Shown in pieces: positions 12,501-24,500 of a DNA stretch of 27,280 bases. The position numbers were made by a program, and so were the translations under genes. The DNA comes from Phoronis ovalis. Lineage: Eukaryota > Phoronida > Phoronidae. The notes under the pieces were generated by a model. It worked only from the letters and a program-made list of their open reading frames with translations. It searched no databases and was not told the DNA's origin. Positions within the stretch are counted from its first letter, which is position 1. The number at the start of each line of letters is the position of its first letter. Location: the NCBI GenBank assembly GCA_028565635.1, contig JAOXYB010044059.1, positions 1 through 27,280 of the forward strand. Direction: 5' to 3'.

Positions 12501-15500
12501 GAACACATCATACCATAATTTCCTAAAGCAATGATGTTGTCAGGATCATTATCCAAAACCGTCCTGTTTAACTTCTCGGCAGTGCCTCCCTGGGCTAACT
12601 CCCAGTGCAAATAACTAAGCAAATTATCATCTCTTATCTCATTGAAATCAGCAGGATCTTCACATTTTTCTGTTTCTACTGTTTGACAGACTTTTTTAAC
12701 TTTGTTTGAATTGTGCAAGTAGTTCAGTGTTAACTGAAATGAGTTTGGAAATTCTTTCAAACATTTGCTTACTTGCTCCAGGTCATCCATAATCTTAGTA
12801 TTTTTTATTTTTACCTAAAAGAAAATTAAAAACCTTATTTTAGCATAATACAATACAGAAATACAGTATTGTTTTATTATCATTGTAAAATGAATACTAT
12901 GTAACTTACTATAAAATAATAATAATACCTTTTACAGGTAGTGAAAATGCACAAATTAATGCAATAAGCAATTTCTTAAAGATATTTGATTTCAAGAAAC
13001 TTTATCTTAAGCCTTTTTCTAAGAAACTGCATTAATTACTTTTTCAACTTATCGCTATACACAAAGTTCAATTTCACAATGAGATTTGGTACTAAATTAT
13101 CTGAAGTTATCAACATTGCATCTTATTTGTTTGCACATAACTAAAGTTCAATTATGACAAATATCATTCACGCTTATTTATTCACACAAGTTAAATTTTG
13201 CTGATTAAATGGAAAGATAAGCAAACCAAAATGTATATATTTTGAAAGCACACAGCTACTCAAATTTCTATTCAATCTGTAATTTTTTTAGTCTGAGTAC
13301 ACCAAGGGCAATAGGTCTAGCATATAAATAATTATAGTTTTATTTATTTTTTTCTTTCTTCTTAGTTGATGTTCTACTCACATGTAAATATACTTTTCTG
13401 CAATTTTGCATACAAAGTTGGGGTAATATCACAAAACACAAACATATTTCTGCTTTAGTAGACTTCTGGAAAAATGCAACACAACGTACTGTTTCTCACT
13501 TTATACTCTCTAGCGATAAAATAGAAAAGGATAAACACCTCCACAATTTCGGATTCATTTGCCTGTTCCCACTGGTACATTTTTTATATTTGAAGCCAGG
13601 GATTTCTATTATATGTATGAATCAAAAGGTGCAAGTGCAAAACTTTCCAGAATATAGAGTATTTTGTATAATTATCAGAGAGATTTTTTGTCAATTTTCG
13701 TCTACTGATGTCCCAACTTCAGTACCTCTGGTGTGCCGCAGGAGGTTGCTTTATGAACAGGATAAAGTTTCGAATATGAGTTACGGGTGGCAAATCTTAC
13801 CAAGTGCACATTTTATAAACATTTTAATACAAATGAATAAATTGAATTCTACCTTTTTGTAAAGATAAAAAGCTGAAACAGCTTGATTGTATTTCTAAGC
13901 CAAATATTAAACTTTGAGGATTTGGAGATTTTTACTTCACAAACTGTTTCTTACAGAAATTATTTCCATTTTTTTATTTTGGTTTTTGCAACAAAACTAC
14001 TATCTACTATTTATTGTCAATCAAAATAATCTGTTTTCCATTTTTACAACTCTTAAAAATCTATGTAAACACTAACAAGTACATCATCATTCGTTTCCAT
14101 GGGCAATTTCCATGGGCAAGGGTTGAAACATCATCGGTGAAAGAAAAGTAAGAAACTACTTAATTATCCACTTCATTTTTATCACTTTTTTCACTTTACA
14201 CAATTTCGTGTGATTTCGCAGTATCATTTAAAAAATAGTACCATTTTGTGGAATTGCTTTTCTGCCATAGAATATAAATATTATGCTTCCAGGGATTAAT
14301 ATGTTAGATCTATTACCCATGAGTATACCATACAAATATTTGTTTGTGCACACAAATTACAAGACCAGGCATGTACGAGCATTAAAATAATTCAAAAACA
14401 TCTTTGCATGGTTTTGTATAACTTTTTAGCTTTGCACTTAAGCAAATATTTAAAGAAATGTTTTTATTGTCCAAAAAGATGATAGGGAGCTGTGATATCT
14501 TTGTGCCACAATCATGTAATTTCTTCTGATATCTGATGTATTTGTTTTATACTTACATTGTACAATAATTTCACTGTACAGACTTTAATTGAATAGTTTA
14601 TTTAAAAAAGCTCTTTAAAACTAGTTAAATAAGTTTCAGTTAATTAATTTTAAATACACACCAGTTTCTGCCTTGATAAGAAACTTCTTGTTCTCTAACT
14701 TCATAAATCAGCTTTAGTTCTATGGTGCACATAAAATATGTCCTATCTGGTCAGCTTTCTCAAACTCAACTCATACCATGCTTGTTGTTCATACTTTTAT
14801 AGAGAAGCTGGTATGGCTAAATTTAGCAACAATTGGAAGGTGTCAAATATAGGAATTGACGTGAGATCTATATTTAAAATTGCAAAGGTTATCTAACATC
14901 TTAAGTAATTATAAATCTTGCTATAAAAGTTATAAAAACCTTAGTTGAGGATTACAATTTCTAAAAGATATTTTTTTATTGCATTCATTTAGAGCAGCCT
15001 TTTACAAAAATGCAACAATGTTATATTTTTACTATACAGCCAACATTGTCATAGTCAAAAGGAACAGATGCAACTAGTCTTGACCCCTAGGGGTTCTGCT
15101 ATTGATTTTGCATTTATCTGCCACCCCAACAGAACCTCTAGAGGACAAAAATTGGATTAAGAAACAAAGAGTAAAGTTCATAGTCGTGGTAGTAACTGCT
15201 ATAAAGCTATTTCTTAGAAATCACCCTTTTCTAAGAAATTGTGTTAATCATGTTTTGACAATTTTAATCAGTTTTAATATTTACTCAGTCCAGGCAGATC
15301 TACTTTTCTACAAAATATATCAATACATGAGTATATACATGTTTTTAGTTCATGTCTGTAATCCAACTGAAAATACCCATGAGTATTTTAAGGCTTAATT
15401 TACTCATTCTAGGAGCTGTAAGATAAATATTATATTAATTTGTCCTAGCATCCTGCTTATTATGCAAAATGGAGCTTCTAATTTGTGAACTATGAAGTAT

Positions 15501-18500
15501 TTAAAATAATTTTTGTAAAAATGTTTAATTTTAAATGTTTCTTGAATATATTAGGGTTAATTGATAATTATCATCTCCACTTGAACTTGTGTCAGCATCT
15601 AGTTTCTAAGTAGTATCCATAATCGAGGAACAGTAACATGACAAAGCTAATACCTGTTGTGTGGGTAAATAAGCCAATAGAATACACAACCTTTTCACTA
15701 GGAGTAAATATACTCCACTTGTACATATTTCTGCTCATTTTGTTTATGCCACGAGGACAAGACTATATATTGGATGGGCATATATAGTCATCCTATCTGT
15801 GGCGATCGATAGATGCATCTGCATTTATTATGTAAAACTTCTGGTTGGTTATCATTTTGACCTTCAATATGGTTGACTTGTGGCCATGGTTGTTCCCAAA
15901 AAGGCCACCTGGACAATTCAAAAATGTTTTTTAGGAGGCCATAGGTGGGCAACAGCCATAGGCTAATTGATATTTTTGAATAACTTTGGAAAGTAGGTTA
16001 ACTGTTTATCAAATCAAAAAATTCTGTGTTTCCTTTGCAGTAGCTAAAACTGTTTTTGCTCAGATCTTGAAAACTCTAGCTGATACTGGTGCCATGTTGG
16101 TTCTTGAGACTGTATGTTATGGCAAATGGGACCAAAATGTAGGTCAAAGTTGATTTTGTTCCAGATTACTTCCAATATGGCCAATTGGTAGCCATATATT
16201 TGTTCCCAGAACGGTGCTTCGTTCACTGTGAAGCATAATGAAAATTTTAAAGACTTAGCCGAAATTCTGGTTACAATGTTTTGAATAAAAGAATAAAGCA
16301 AGTTTAGACCTTTAATTAAGCAAACAGTAAGTTTATTTAATTTACTCCTTTCAAACTACATTTTATGAGCAGAAAAGCTTAATATTAAAAAAAATGTGGA
16401 GAAATATTACTAATAAATAGTAATATATTTTCTTCAAAACCCAATAGCACTTTTAAAGCCCAACACATCATTCAAAAATATCTATTCAGTTACTCACAAC
16501 AGTGTATTAAAACGTGATAGTGTACTATTTTGCATTAATTGAAAGGGTTTTCTGGTTGCCACCCCAAGACGATTATTGAAAAAGGGCCTATTATTAGAGA
16601 GAGTGATTATATATAGTCACCAGGGCGGATTTTTTATTAGAGATAATAAGGTATCTTGAAAATTCTGATATGTATGGAGAACATTTTAAACCAGAAGGTA
16701 AGTGGATACCATAATATAGGTCAATGTTGATTTTCAGGGCCATCAGGCACTTTTTCAAAAGGGGGGTGCGTTTGTAGTAAATTATGTGCCGGAGGCAATT
16801 CGCACCCCGTCAAGCTACATGCGGGGGAGGATCCAGCAAGGGTGTCCCCTTCTGTAATCGCTATGGGGTTCAGGGACCGTTTAAGGGCCATTTTTTAAAT
16901 GAATGTTTATAATGTATCCTCCATTTTGGGCATAAAATCATCTTTCTAAATTGACTATAAAATCATAATTAAAACATTGTTTTAAAATATTATATGGTAC
17001 AAAATAAAAATTCAGTGTTGCATATAATGTAGAGACCATCAGTAAGACATTTTTAAAAATTAGAATGCAGTTTATTTGTCTGATCCTTGTGAATTAGACG
17101 GATAGATATAAAAAGGGGTTCAAGAAACAAATCAAGCGCATCCATTCCTAACACAAGTATTACATTTATTTTGATTGCACAATTGTACCAGCACGTAGAA
17201 AACATTTCAAACCTACTTATACATATAAGTATACATGTATAATCATTACGAATGCAGTGTTCCTAAACAACAAGGCAAAGTTTACTTATAAATCAAATCA
17301 ATGCGAATACGGTGTACATAAAAAACAACCCGAGGCGAACTTGAAAGATATTAAGCTGACAACAGGGCCACAGTTTTGATCAAGCTCGTGTGATCGGAAA
17401 TAAATGCTCCAAGTTTTAGAATGTGTTACTCAAAGAATTTTGGTTAATAAATAGAAAATGAGGCATCAAAATAAATGTAGTGGTATCACCTGTGTAATTC
17501 TAAACAATTCTGCTTCATGCATGTCATTATTAACTTTACGGTGCTATTAATTTACCCCTGCTGATATCGAAAATGCTATAATATTTCAATTTTTTGAAAT
17601 ACAACTGTACTACCAATTTAATAGTGTTATAGTTTTTAAGTTGTAAATTTTTGTTATTTTAGATCTGAATCATTTTTTGGTGAAATAACTATTTTTTAGT
17701 TTATTGTTAAGAATTTAGATGTAACTATATAGCCTTTTAGCAAAGGCATAGGATTACTGCAATTTTCCCTTTTACAGTTTGAAGAAATTCACATGTTAGT
17801 TTGTAAGTATCTTCTCGAGAAGATACGGAACATTAATGGATGGATTTATTCAGACTGTGGTATATATGTGAATGTCCTAATTTGTAATCAAGCTATGGTT
17901 AAACACTAACAAGTCTGGAAAATGTATTAGCCTTCTACATGTTAATGGCAATACTAAATCAGTAAACAAATTAATAACAAAAAATCATAATAGGAATTTT
18001 AATAAAATAGCTTTAAATTTTTTTGGTTTCTATTAAACTCAAAATGCCTCAATACTTTTGAATGACCTCTAAGTGACATGAAAGTCCAATTTTTGAAAGT
18101 TTCACACAATTAGGAGATTTTGACATGTTGACCTCCAGATGACCTAATAATCTTAAATTCAGCTATCCTCACCCTGGGGATGTCATACGTCAAACTTCAA
18201 GCCTGTATGACCAACCATTCTTTAGTTTAGACATATATTTCCTCCATATATTAATTGAAAGATGTCAAAGATGCCTTTTGGCACCTAGATAGCCTCAAAA
18301 GTCATCAAGATTGCCTCTGTGTAACTTTAAAACATCATCTTTGGATGCTTTGAGCAGTTTAGATATTTGACCTTTGACCTCTAAATGACCTTTTGACCTC
18401 AAGGTCAACAATGGCCTGCCCCAGGGATGTCATACGTTAAGTGGCATGCCTCTACCTTTTGGCCATCAGCGAGATACAGGTCGCTGAAAATTGGAAAAAA

Positions 18501-21500
18501 GAAACAAAGAAACAAGAAAGAAAGAACATAAGAAAAAGAATACATACAAACCCAAAAAAGCAGCAATCCTAAATATCATACACGTTCGGTGATTTGAGTG
18601 ATATTCAGAAAGTCGGTGAAAAGCATCTTTTTTTATTCTTTCGTTCTTTTTACTAGGTTTATTTCAAATAAAATTCCACACAATTCAAATGTATGTTAAG
18701 AAGTGAATACGTCGGTACTGAGTAGTGTGATACTACTTTTAACTTATTCTTAATCTATTTGCTGTAAATAATATAATCTAAGAACATCCCATAATTTAAC
18801 AGAGCCCAATATGGCGGCCATCTCGGATTTGTCCAGATACAAAATTTGATATTTTAAAAATTTCAAGCAAAATTAAATATTTCCTAGTTCTAATTCACGT
18901 AAACAAATTAAGTAATCAAAAGTACTACATAACTAGTATGTATCAGAACATAAAACCATTATCAGTGAAATATAGCCTTTGTTAAATTTGTAATGCTAGC
19001 TAAATAATACAAGTTAAGTACTCTTGAGAAATTTTAATAAAGTCAAGGATATATAAAACTCTTAAGAGTTTTATATATCCCAGTTTCAAATGTGGAAAGT
19101 ACCTGTTGAAAAACCAAACTTGTAGTAAAGATGAGAAATGGCATATAAGCCGTTAGCGTCATTAATAAATAATGCTTTGAAGTTCCACATTTCGTTGGTG
19201 CATTTGGGCGAATCGTGTATATGTATGTGGGCAAGAGAGGCTAACCTTTCCATCCCCATGGTGGCTCTTGTGTAATTATGTAACTGACTGCCACTTAACT
19301 ATACGCCCGATTCCGTGAGCAGGGTGTAAAAATGTTCCTGTTATTTCAAAAGGGGGGTGCGAACGCACCCAATGCACCCCCGCATCTGACGGGCCTGATT
19401 TTAACCCGTATCACTTCCAAATGAATATGGTACGTTTATAGCCTAGATTTGAAGATGGTTTTGAAAAGGTTATAGTGGATGTTTTTGCTCATTGATATCA
19501 TTTTAATTCAGCAGCTAGGGCAGTAGAGACCTAAATGCAGTTCAGTTTTGACTTTGAACACTCTCAGCATGGCCAACTAGCGGCCATGTTTGTTACCTAG
19601 ATGGTACATCTATGCCGAATAGAAGAAACGTTACTGGATGATTTAAATGTGGATTTATGAAGGCCATAAGTGGGCGAGTGTTATAGGTGATATTTTAGAA
19701 TGACCTTGAAAGATGGGTCAACTTGATCTAAATATTTTACATTTACCCATAGTTGTTGAGCTGTATTTGCTTAGATCCTGAAAATCCTGATACATAGAGA
19801 GATTGCTTTAAAATGAGGAAATTACTTCACTGTGATGGGCATTTGTCTGTTTTAATACAGTCTGTTTATCTACAGTGCTTTTTTGATATTTTAGGTTGTT
19901 GTTTTCTTTGATGACTTGAATATGCCTGCCCCAGAACAGTATGGTGCCCAGCCTCCATTGGAACTACTACGTCAGTACTTGGATCACGCTGGATTTTATG
20001 ATACTCATAAACTGATGTGGAAGAACATTATGGACGTGACTGTTGTGGCTGCATGTGCACCAACAGGTGGTGGCAGAAATCCAGTCAGTCCCCGATTACT
20101 CAAACATTTCTGGTAATTACTTTGCACTAATAACTTCAGGAACTATGTTGGTTGGTGGCACCAGATATCACTGGACCTTGGCATTCTAATGAAACAGATA
20201 TTACTTAAGCACTGGAATTTCTGTTGTCTTACTATGACACAATAAACTTTGCCTTACTGAAAGGAAAGCTTAAAAGTGAACATTGTTTGTATTTTTGTTG
20301 GTGATTGCATGATTGATATTCTTTGCATCCATTCATAAGGCACCTAATGATAATAAACATGTGCTGCTTCCCAGTACTGTAAGTTAGAGACAAGCAAATT
20401 TCATAGACATTGCATATTGTGAAATTTTTAGTGCTCTTTTCTAATCTGCTTTGTGCTTTTTATCTCATCATTTGAACTTTCTATTAGTAAATTTAAAAAA
20501 GTTTAAAAAATGTCTGAAACTAAACAAATTTCAAAACTCTTCATCAGCTTTTTTAATACCCTTTTTTTGCTAGCATGCTGGCTTTGCCGACACCATCAAC
20601 ACGATCTTTACAACATATTTATCAAGTACAACTAGGCCGTTTCATGCATGAATATGATTTTATGCCTGATGTTAAAGAATGTCTGTTTCCATTGGTGTCA
20701 GCAAGTATTTCTATATACTATCGCATGTGCTCTACAATGTTGCCAACACCAGCGAAGTCGCACTACACTTTCAACATTAGAGATTTATCTCAGGTAACTA
20801 CCAAATATAATATGTTTATGCATGAAGTCTTGCGTGTATTGATGCTTTGGTAATTGAACATATGACTATCCTTTTACTACATTGCCTATATATCTTAGTA
20901 CTTTACATCATGGCAAAGTCTAGTATTTAAAGATACACCAGGATATCCCTGCAAGGATTATACACCCAGATCAATTAGTAAGATTTTCGGTAAGATCGTG
21001 AATGTTAGGAACTAAAACATCTATCTTTCTTCTGTAATAGGTTGTAACTGGGTTGCTTCAAGCCAATGAGAATGTAATATTGAATAAAGAAAACTGTGCT
21101 CATTTGTTCAATCATGAAGCGACAAGAATCTTCCATGATCGTTTGGTTGATAAGGAAGACAGAAGTGTATTCTATAAATGTCTGTCAGAAACTCTCATGG
21201 ACTATTTCAAGGTATTGTTGTGTATACATAGTACGTAGACAGACACCACTTTTTAATTCCCATTACATTATTTTATGTTTTTTGAATGAAATTTTTTATT
21301 TATGTTCCCATTATCCTATTTTAATGAGCCCACTCACTAGCAAACTATCCTATGTCATTTACTTGTCAACCACAATGTCTTTTAATGTTACGCACAATGT
21401 GGGAATAAGTAATTGGCACAAACTTTAAGTTCCATGTTATAAGGAAAGTCACCATACTGCTACATGTCTGAGCAAAGTTTTTTTATCACTACGTGTATTA

Positions 21501-24500
21501 TGTGTCAGTCATTGTTTAACCACATTTTCTTTCAAGCTGGGAAGCACACGTGACCCTTTGGTATGTTATTTGTTAAGCACATGGTTTGATACATGTATTT
21601 CATAACACCACTGTTTGTTTGTATGTTTGTATATGTTAAAAATAGTAAACTAAGCGAAATTGTTCTCCATGATATTTGACTGGTTTGCGCTGTCTAATGC
21701 AGACACTAGATATATCTTGTATAAGGTGTGAAGCTTGATGAATATAATATGTTTAATGCTGTAGGTATGTTAGGGTGCTTTGAGCTAGCGATTATCAGAA
21801 TAGTTTATAATGTTTCCATTAGCTCTTAAATATATACGCAATTATGTTTAATGCTTATGCTTCCAACAACATAGTCATGTCTTCAAATAGTCTCTAAATT
21901 GCGTAAAGCTAGTGTTTGGGTATTAATGTACTAAAGGATGATTGCTTAAGTGTGTTTGTGGCGTAATTCATCTAGTAATGTTATAGATTTAATAACATTT
22001 TTTAAGTGAGTTTTTTGGTCTTTTAATACAGAATTATTACTATCTTATTTGAAATGATACTACTATTTAGTAAAACACATGATTGGTTTTGATGGCTGAG
22101 AAACAAAATGTACATTGAATTCTTATAATCCAGTTCCTGTTTAATATTTATATGTAACAGTCTTTGAAAAAGCAACTGATATATGGTTTGCTTAAAAAAT
22201 ATTTTACCTTTGTTACAAAATGTACAATATACTTTTAAAAGTACCATTATGATATCTTTCTATTAATTACCAAATCAAGTCATGGAATTGCATACTGTCT
22301 GCCATTTCTTTTCTGTTTATGCAATAATATATGAAAATAATATATCTCCATCTTTGTATAGGGAACTTGGAGTGCTGAGAAGATGATGGAGTCACCTGTT
22401 TTATTTGGTGATTTCTTAGACATGGATTCAGCTACCTCTACTCAGAACCGTGTTTATAAACCAATATCTGACATGTCTAAACTGTCTCAGCTATTGGATG
22501 AATTCAACATGAGGCAGATTAATATGGGAAACTCACAGGTAATGTAATTTAAAGGGGTGAATTGAATATTTCATATCACTAAAAATGTTCTACTTTGAAC
22601 TTCTACAATGGTATATTCTTGGTAATAATAACTTAGAATACACTAATAACTCTAATTCTTTCTAAGAAGGTGTAAATTTGTATTTAAAAATTCTGGAAAT
22701 CAAAAGACTGTATAACAAAAATACCATACACAAAAACAGCATGTGTGATTTCAGCATAATTTCTGTTTAGTGTCATGTTGTAATTAGACTATCTAAATGA
22801 ATAATTTTATAATAAGATTGCACTGGTTAATTATGGTGCACCATCTTTACATTATAATTTGTTCAAGGTCACATGTTTTAACAAAATTCCTCAAGAATAA
22901 AAAACAAACTGAATACATATTAATAAATAATACAGTTGTCAAATATTGCAGGCATCTCAAGTAGTTTTCTTTAAGGAAGCTGTGGAACACATTACTCGAG
23001 CTGCCCGAGTATTCAGACAACCTGGAGGTCACATGATGCTGGTATGCTGCTGCTACTTTTAACACAGTATCTTATTGACACATGTCACTATTAAAAAGTG
23101 TTTTTTTTCAAATATTTTGTCTTCAGATAAATAATATATAATGCAAAATATAATAGTAATCCAAATATGTATAAAGTTTTGGGGTGGTTTTCTACGGAAT
23201 TGATATAAATTTTATAGTGAAGTGTCTGAAACATGTAGCAACAAATATTGCTTATATAGCACGTCATGTTAATTTCTAATTCGCTTATTTTTTTATCATC
23301 TACATGTAGGTTGGGCTTGATGGCACTGGAAAACAAACCTCCGTACATTTAGCTAGTCTGATAATGAACTGTACTCTTTATAAACTAACACTGACTCGAG
23401 GATACAACACACAAGACTTCCACGAAGACCTAAAAAGTGTTTACAAGTTAGCTGGTGTAAAAGGCCTTAATACTGTCTTCATGTTGACAGACAGTGATAT
23501 TGTGAAGGTGAAAATAACTTCACTTATATTTTTAATTTATGTAAGGGAATGTCTATAATTAATGACTGTGGAATATTTTGAAATTTATTGTTGTCATCAC
23601 TTGTTGATTCCTCTTTAAGTTTCTTTTTCTTATGCATTATTTTGCATAACCTTGTAAGAAAACCACTCTGTCATATCGGAGATATCTGTCCACTTATTCA
23701 ACTTGTTGCTTCATTCAGCCAGTATAATACTGATTTATGGTTCTTTGTCCCATTTTCTTCAACTAGCATGAGATATTGCTTGTGCCACTTTGAGTGGAGA
23801 TATTTGCTTAATATATTATTATTATTGATTGAGTACCCTGCCTCTAGCTGAGCTGGTGTGATTAAGCGATTATTGGATGACTTTGGTAAATGTAACTAGA
23901 ATTTTTGTTTTGCAGGAGGTATTCCTTGAAGATATTAATTGTATTTTGAATTCTGGAGATGTACCTGATCTGTTTGATAATGAAGACCTTGATGGAATCA
24001 TGATGGATTTGAAACAAGAGGCTACTAATGCAGGAATACCTGATACAAGAGCATCGGTGTACCAGTTCTTCTTACAGGTATTTTATTTGCAAATGTGTAG
24101 TCAAAATTGTAAAAAGGTTCTCAATGTTTAGTGCATGGATCAGTCATAGAGACTTCTTTTTACACGATGGCAAGCACTAATTTAGTCTACTATTGCAAAG
24201 ACTGAACTTACAACTAAGCCACAAAGATCTTTATTGTTAGATGGTGCATATATCTGTTGAAGAACAAAAACTTAAATCATATTGTGAGTCTCAAAATATT
24301 GGCTATATGAATTTTTTTATTTTCTCAGAGAGTAAAGAAAAATCTACATATTGTTCTCACAATGAGTCCAGCTGGCAAGAAGTTCCGTCAGCGATGTCGT
24401 ATGAACCCTGCCCTCATTAGTTGCTGTACTATTGATTGGTACGATGAATGGGACCGGGAAGCTATGCTGAGTGTTGCTAATGTCTACTTTGAAGATGCTG

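Larger units (their letters stand above)
12841..15840. other. Gene-free stretch upstream of the nested gene
   Basis: About 3 kb of AT-rich intronic DNA that must contain any promoter of the nested gene. No TATA box or other motif stands out. Short open frames (for example 13590-13862 and 15102-15398) lack recognisable domains. Confidence 0.5.
16735..19395. mobile_element. Candidate 2.66-kb non-autonomous DNA transposon
   Basis: The left end reads CAGGGCCATCAGGC. The right end, reverse-complemented from 19397, reads CAGGCCCGTCAGATGC, a 10/12 match at the tip. Both ends carry the 17-bp direct repeat TTCAAAAGGGGGGTGCG (16754-16770 and 19345-19361) and GGGGTGCG/CGCACCCC hairpins. The flanks share TGATTTT (16728-16734 and 19396-19402); if the element extends to 19397 the shared duplication is ATTTT. 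Joining the flanks restores a ~290-bp repeat unit (GTTGATTTT then TATCACTTCC), supporting insertion. CAGGG-type tips recall hAT elements, but an exact 8-bp duplication is missing. No transposase is encoded. Confidence 0.5.
8009..19894 (+). other. Giant intron 15 (11,886 bp) hosting a nested gene and repeats
   Basis: Donor GTAAGA and acceptor TATTTTAG are phase 0 and join exon 15 to the AAA3 Walker B exon. The intron is more than ten times longer than any other complete intron here. It holds degenerate repeat units of about 290 bp, a TTAA-flanked foldback element, the minus-strand TPR-TIR-like gene, and a candidate 2.66-kb transposon. Between about 9320-9800 and 12840-15840 no gene was recognised; those stretches are AT-rich with small local repeats. 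Confidence 0.9.

Noticed and set aside
13590-13862. 90-codon plus-strand open frame; an overlapping frame spells SGVPQ near 13727-13741, like the reverse-transcriptase GVPQG motif
   Set aside because: Only five or six residues match, the frame stops soon after, and no other reverse-transcriptase motif is nearby. Chance or an unrecoverable relic.
14127-14160. GAAA repeats resembling an interferon-response element upstream of the nested gene
   Set aside because: About 1.3 kb from the start codon in AT-rich DNA, and the spacing does not match GAAANNGAAA cleanly.
15102-15398. 98-codon open frame in the giant intron
   Set aside because: AT-rich composition, no motif and no similarity to a known family that I can see.
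16840-16885. tRNA-like B-box (GGGTTCAGGGA) suggesting a tRNA-derived SINE at the left end of the candidate transposon
   Set aside because: It does not fit the GWTCRANNC consensus at the invariant A, and no A box was found at the right distance.
23588-23851. 87-codon open frame in intron 21
   Set aside because: Hydrophobic, low-information peptide between two firmly placed exons, with no supporting signal.
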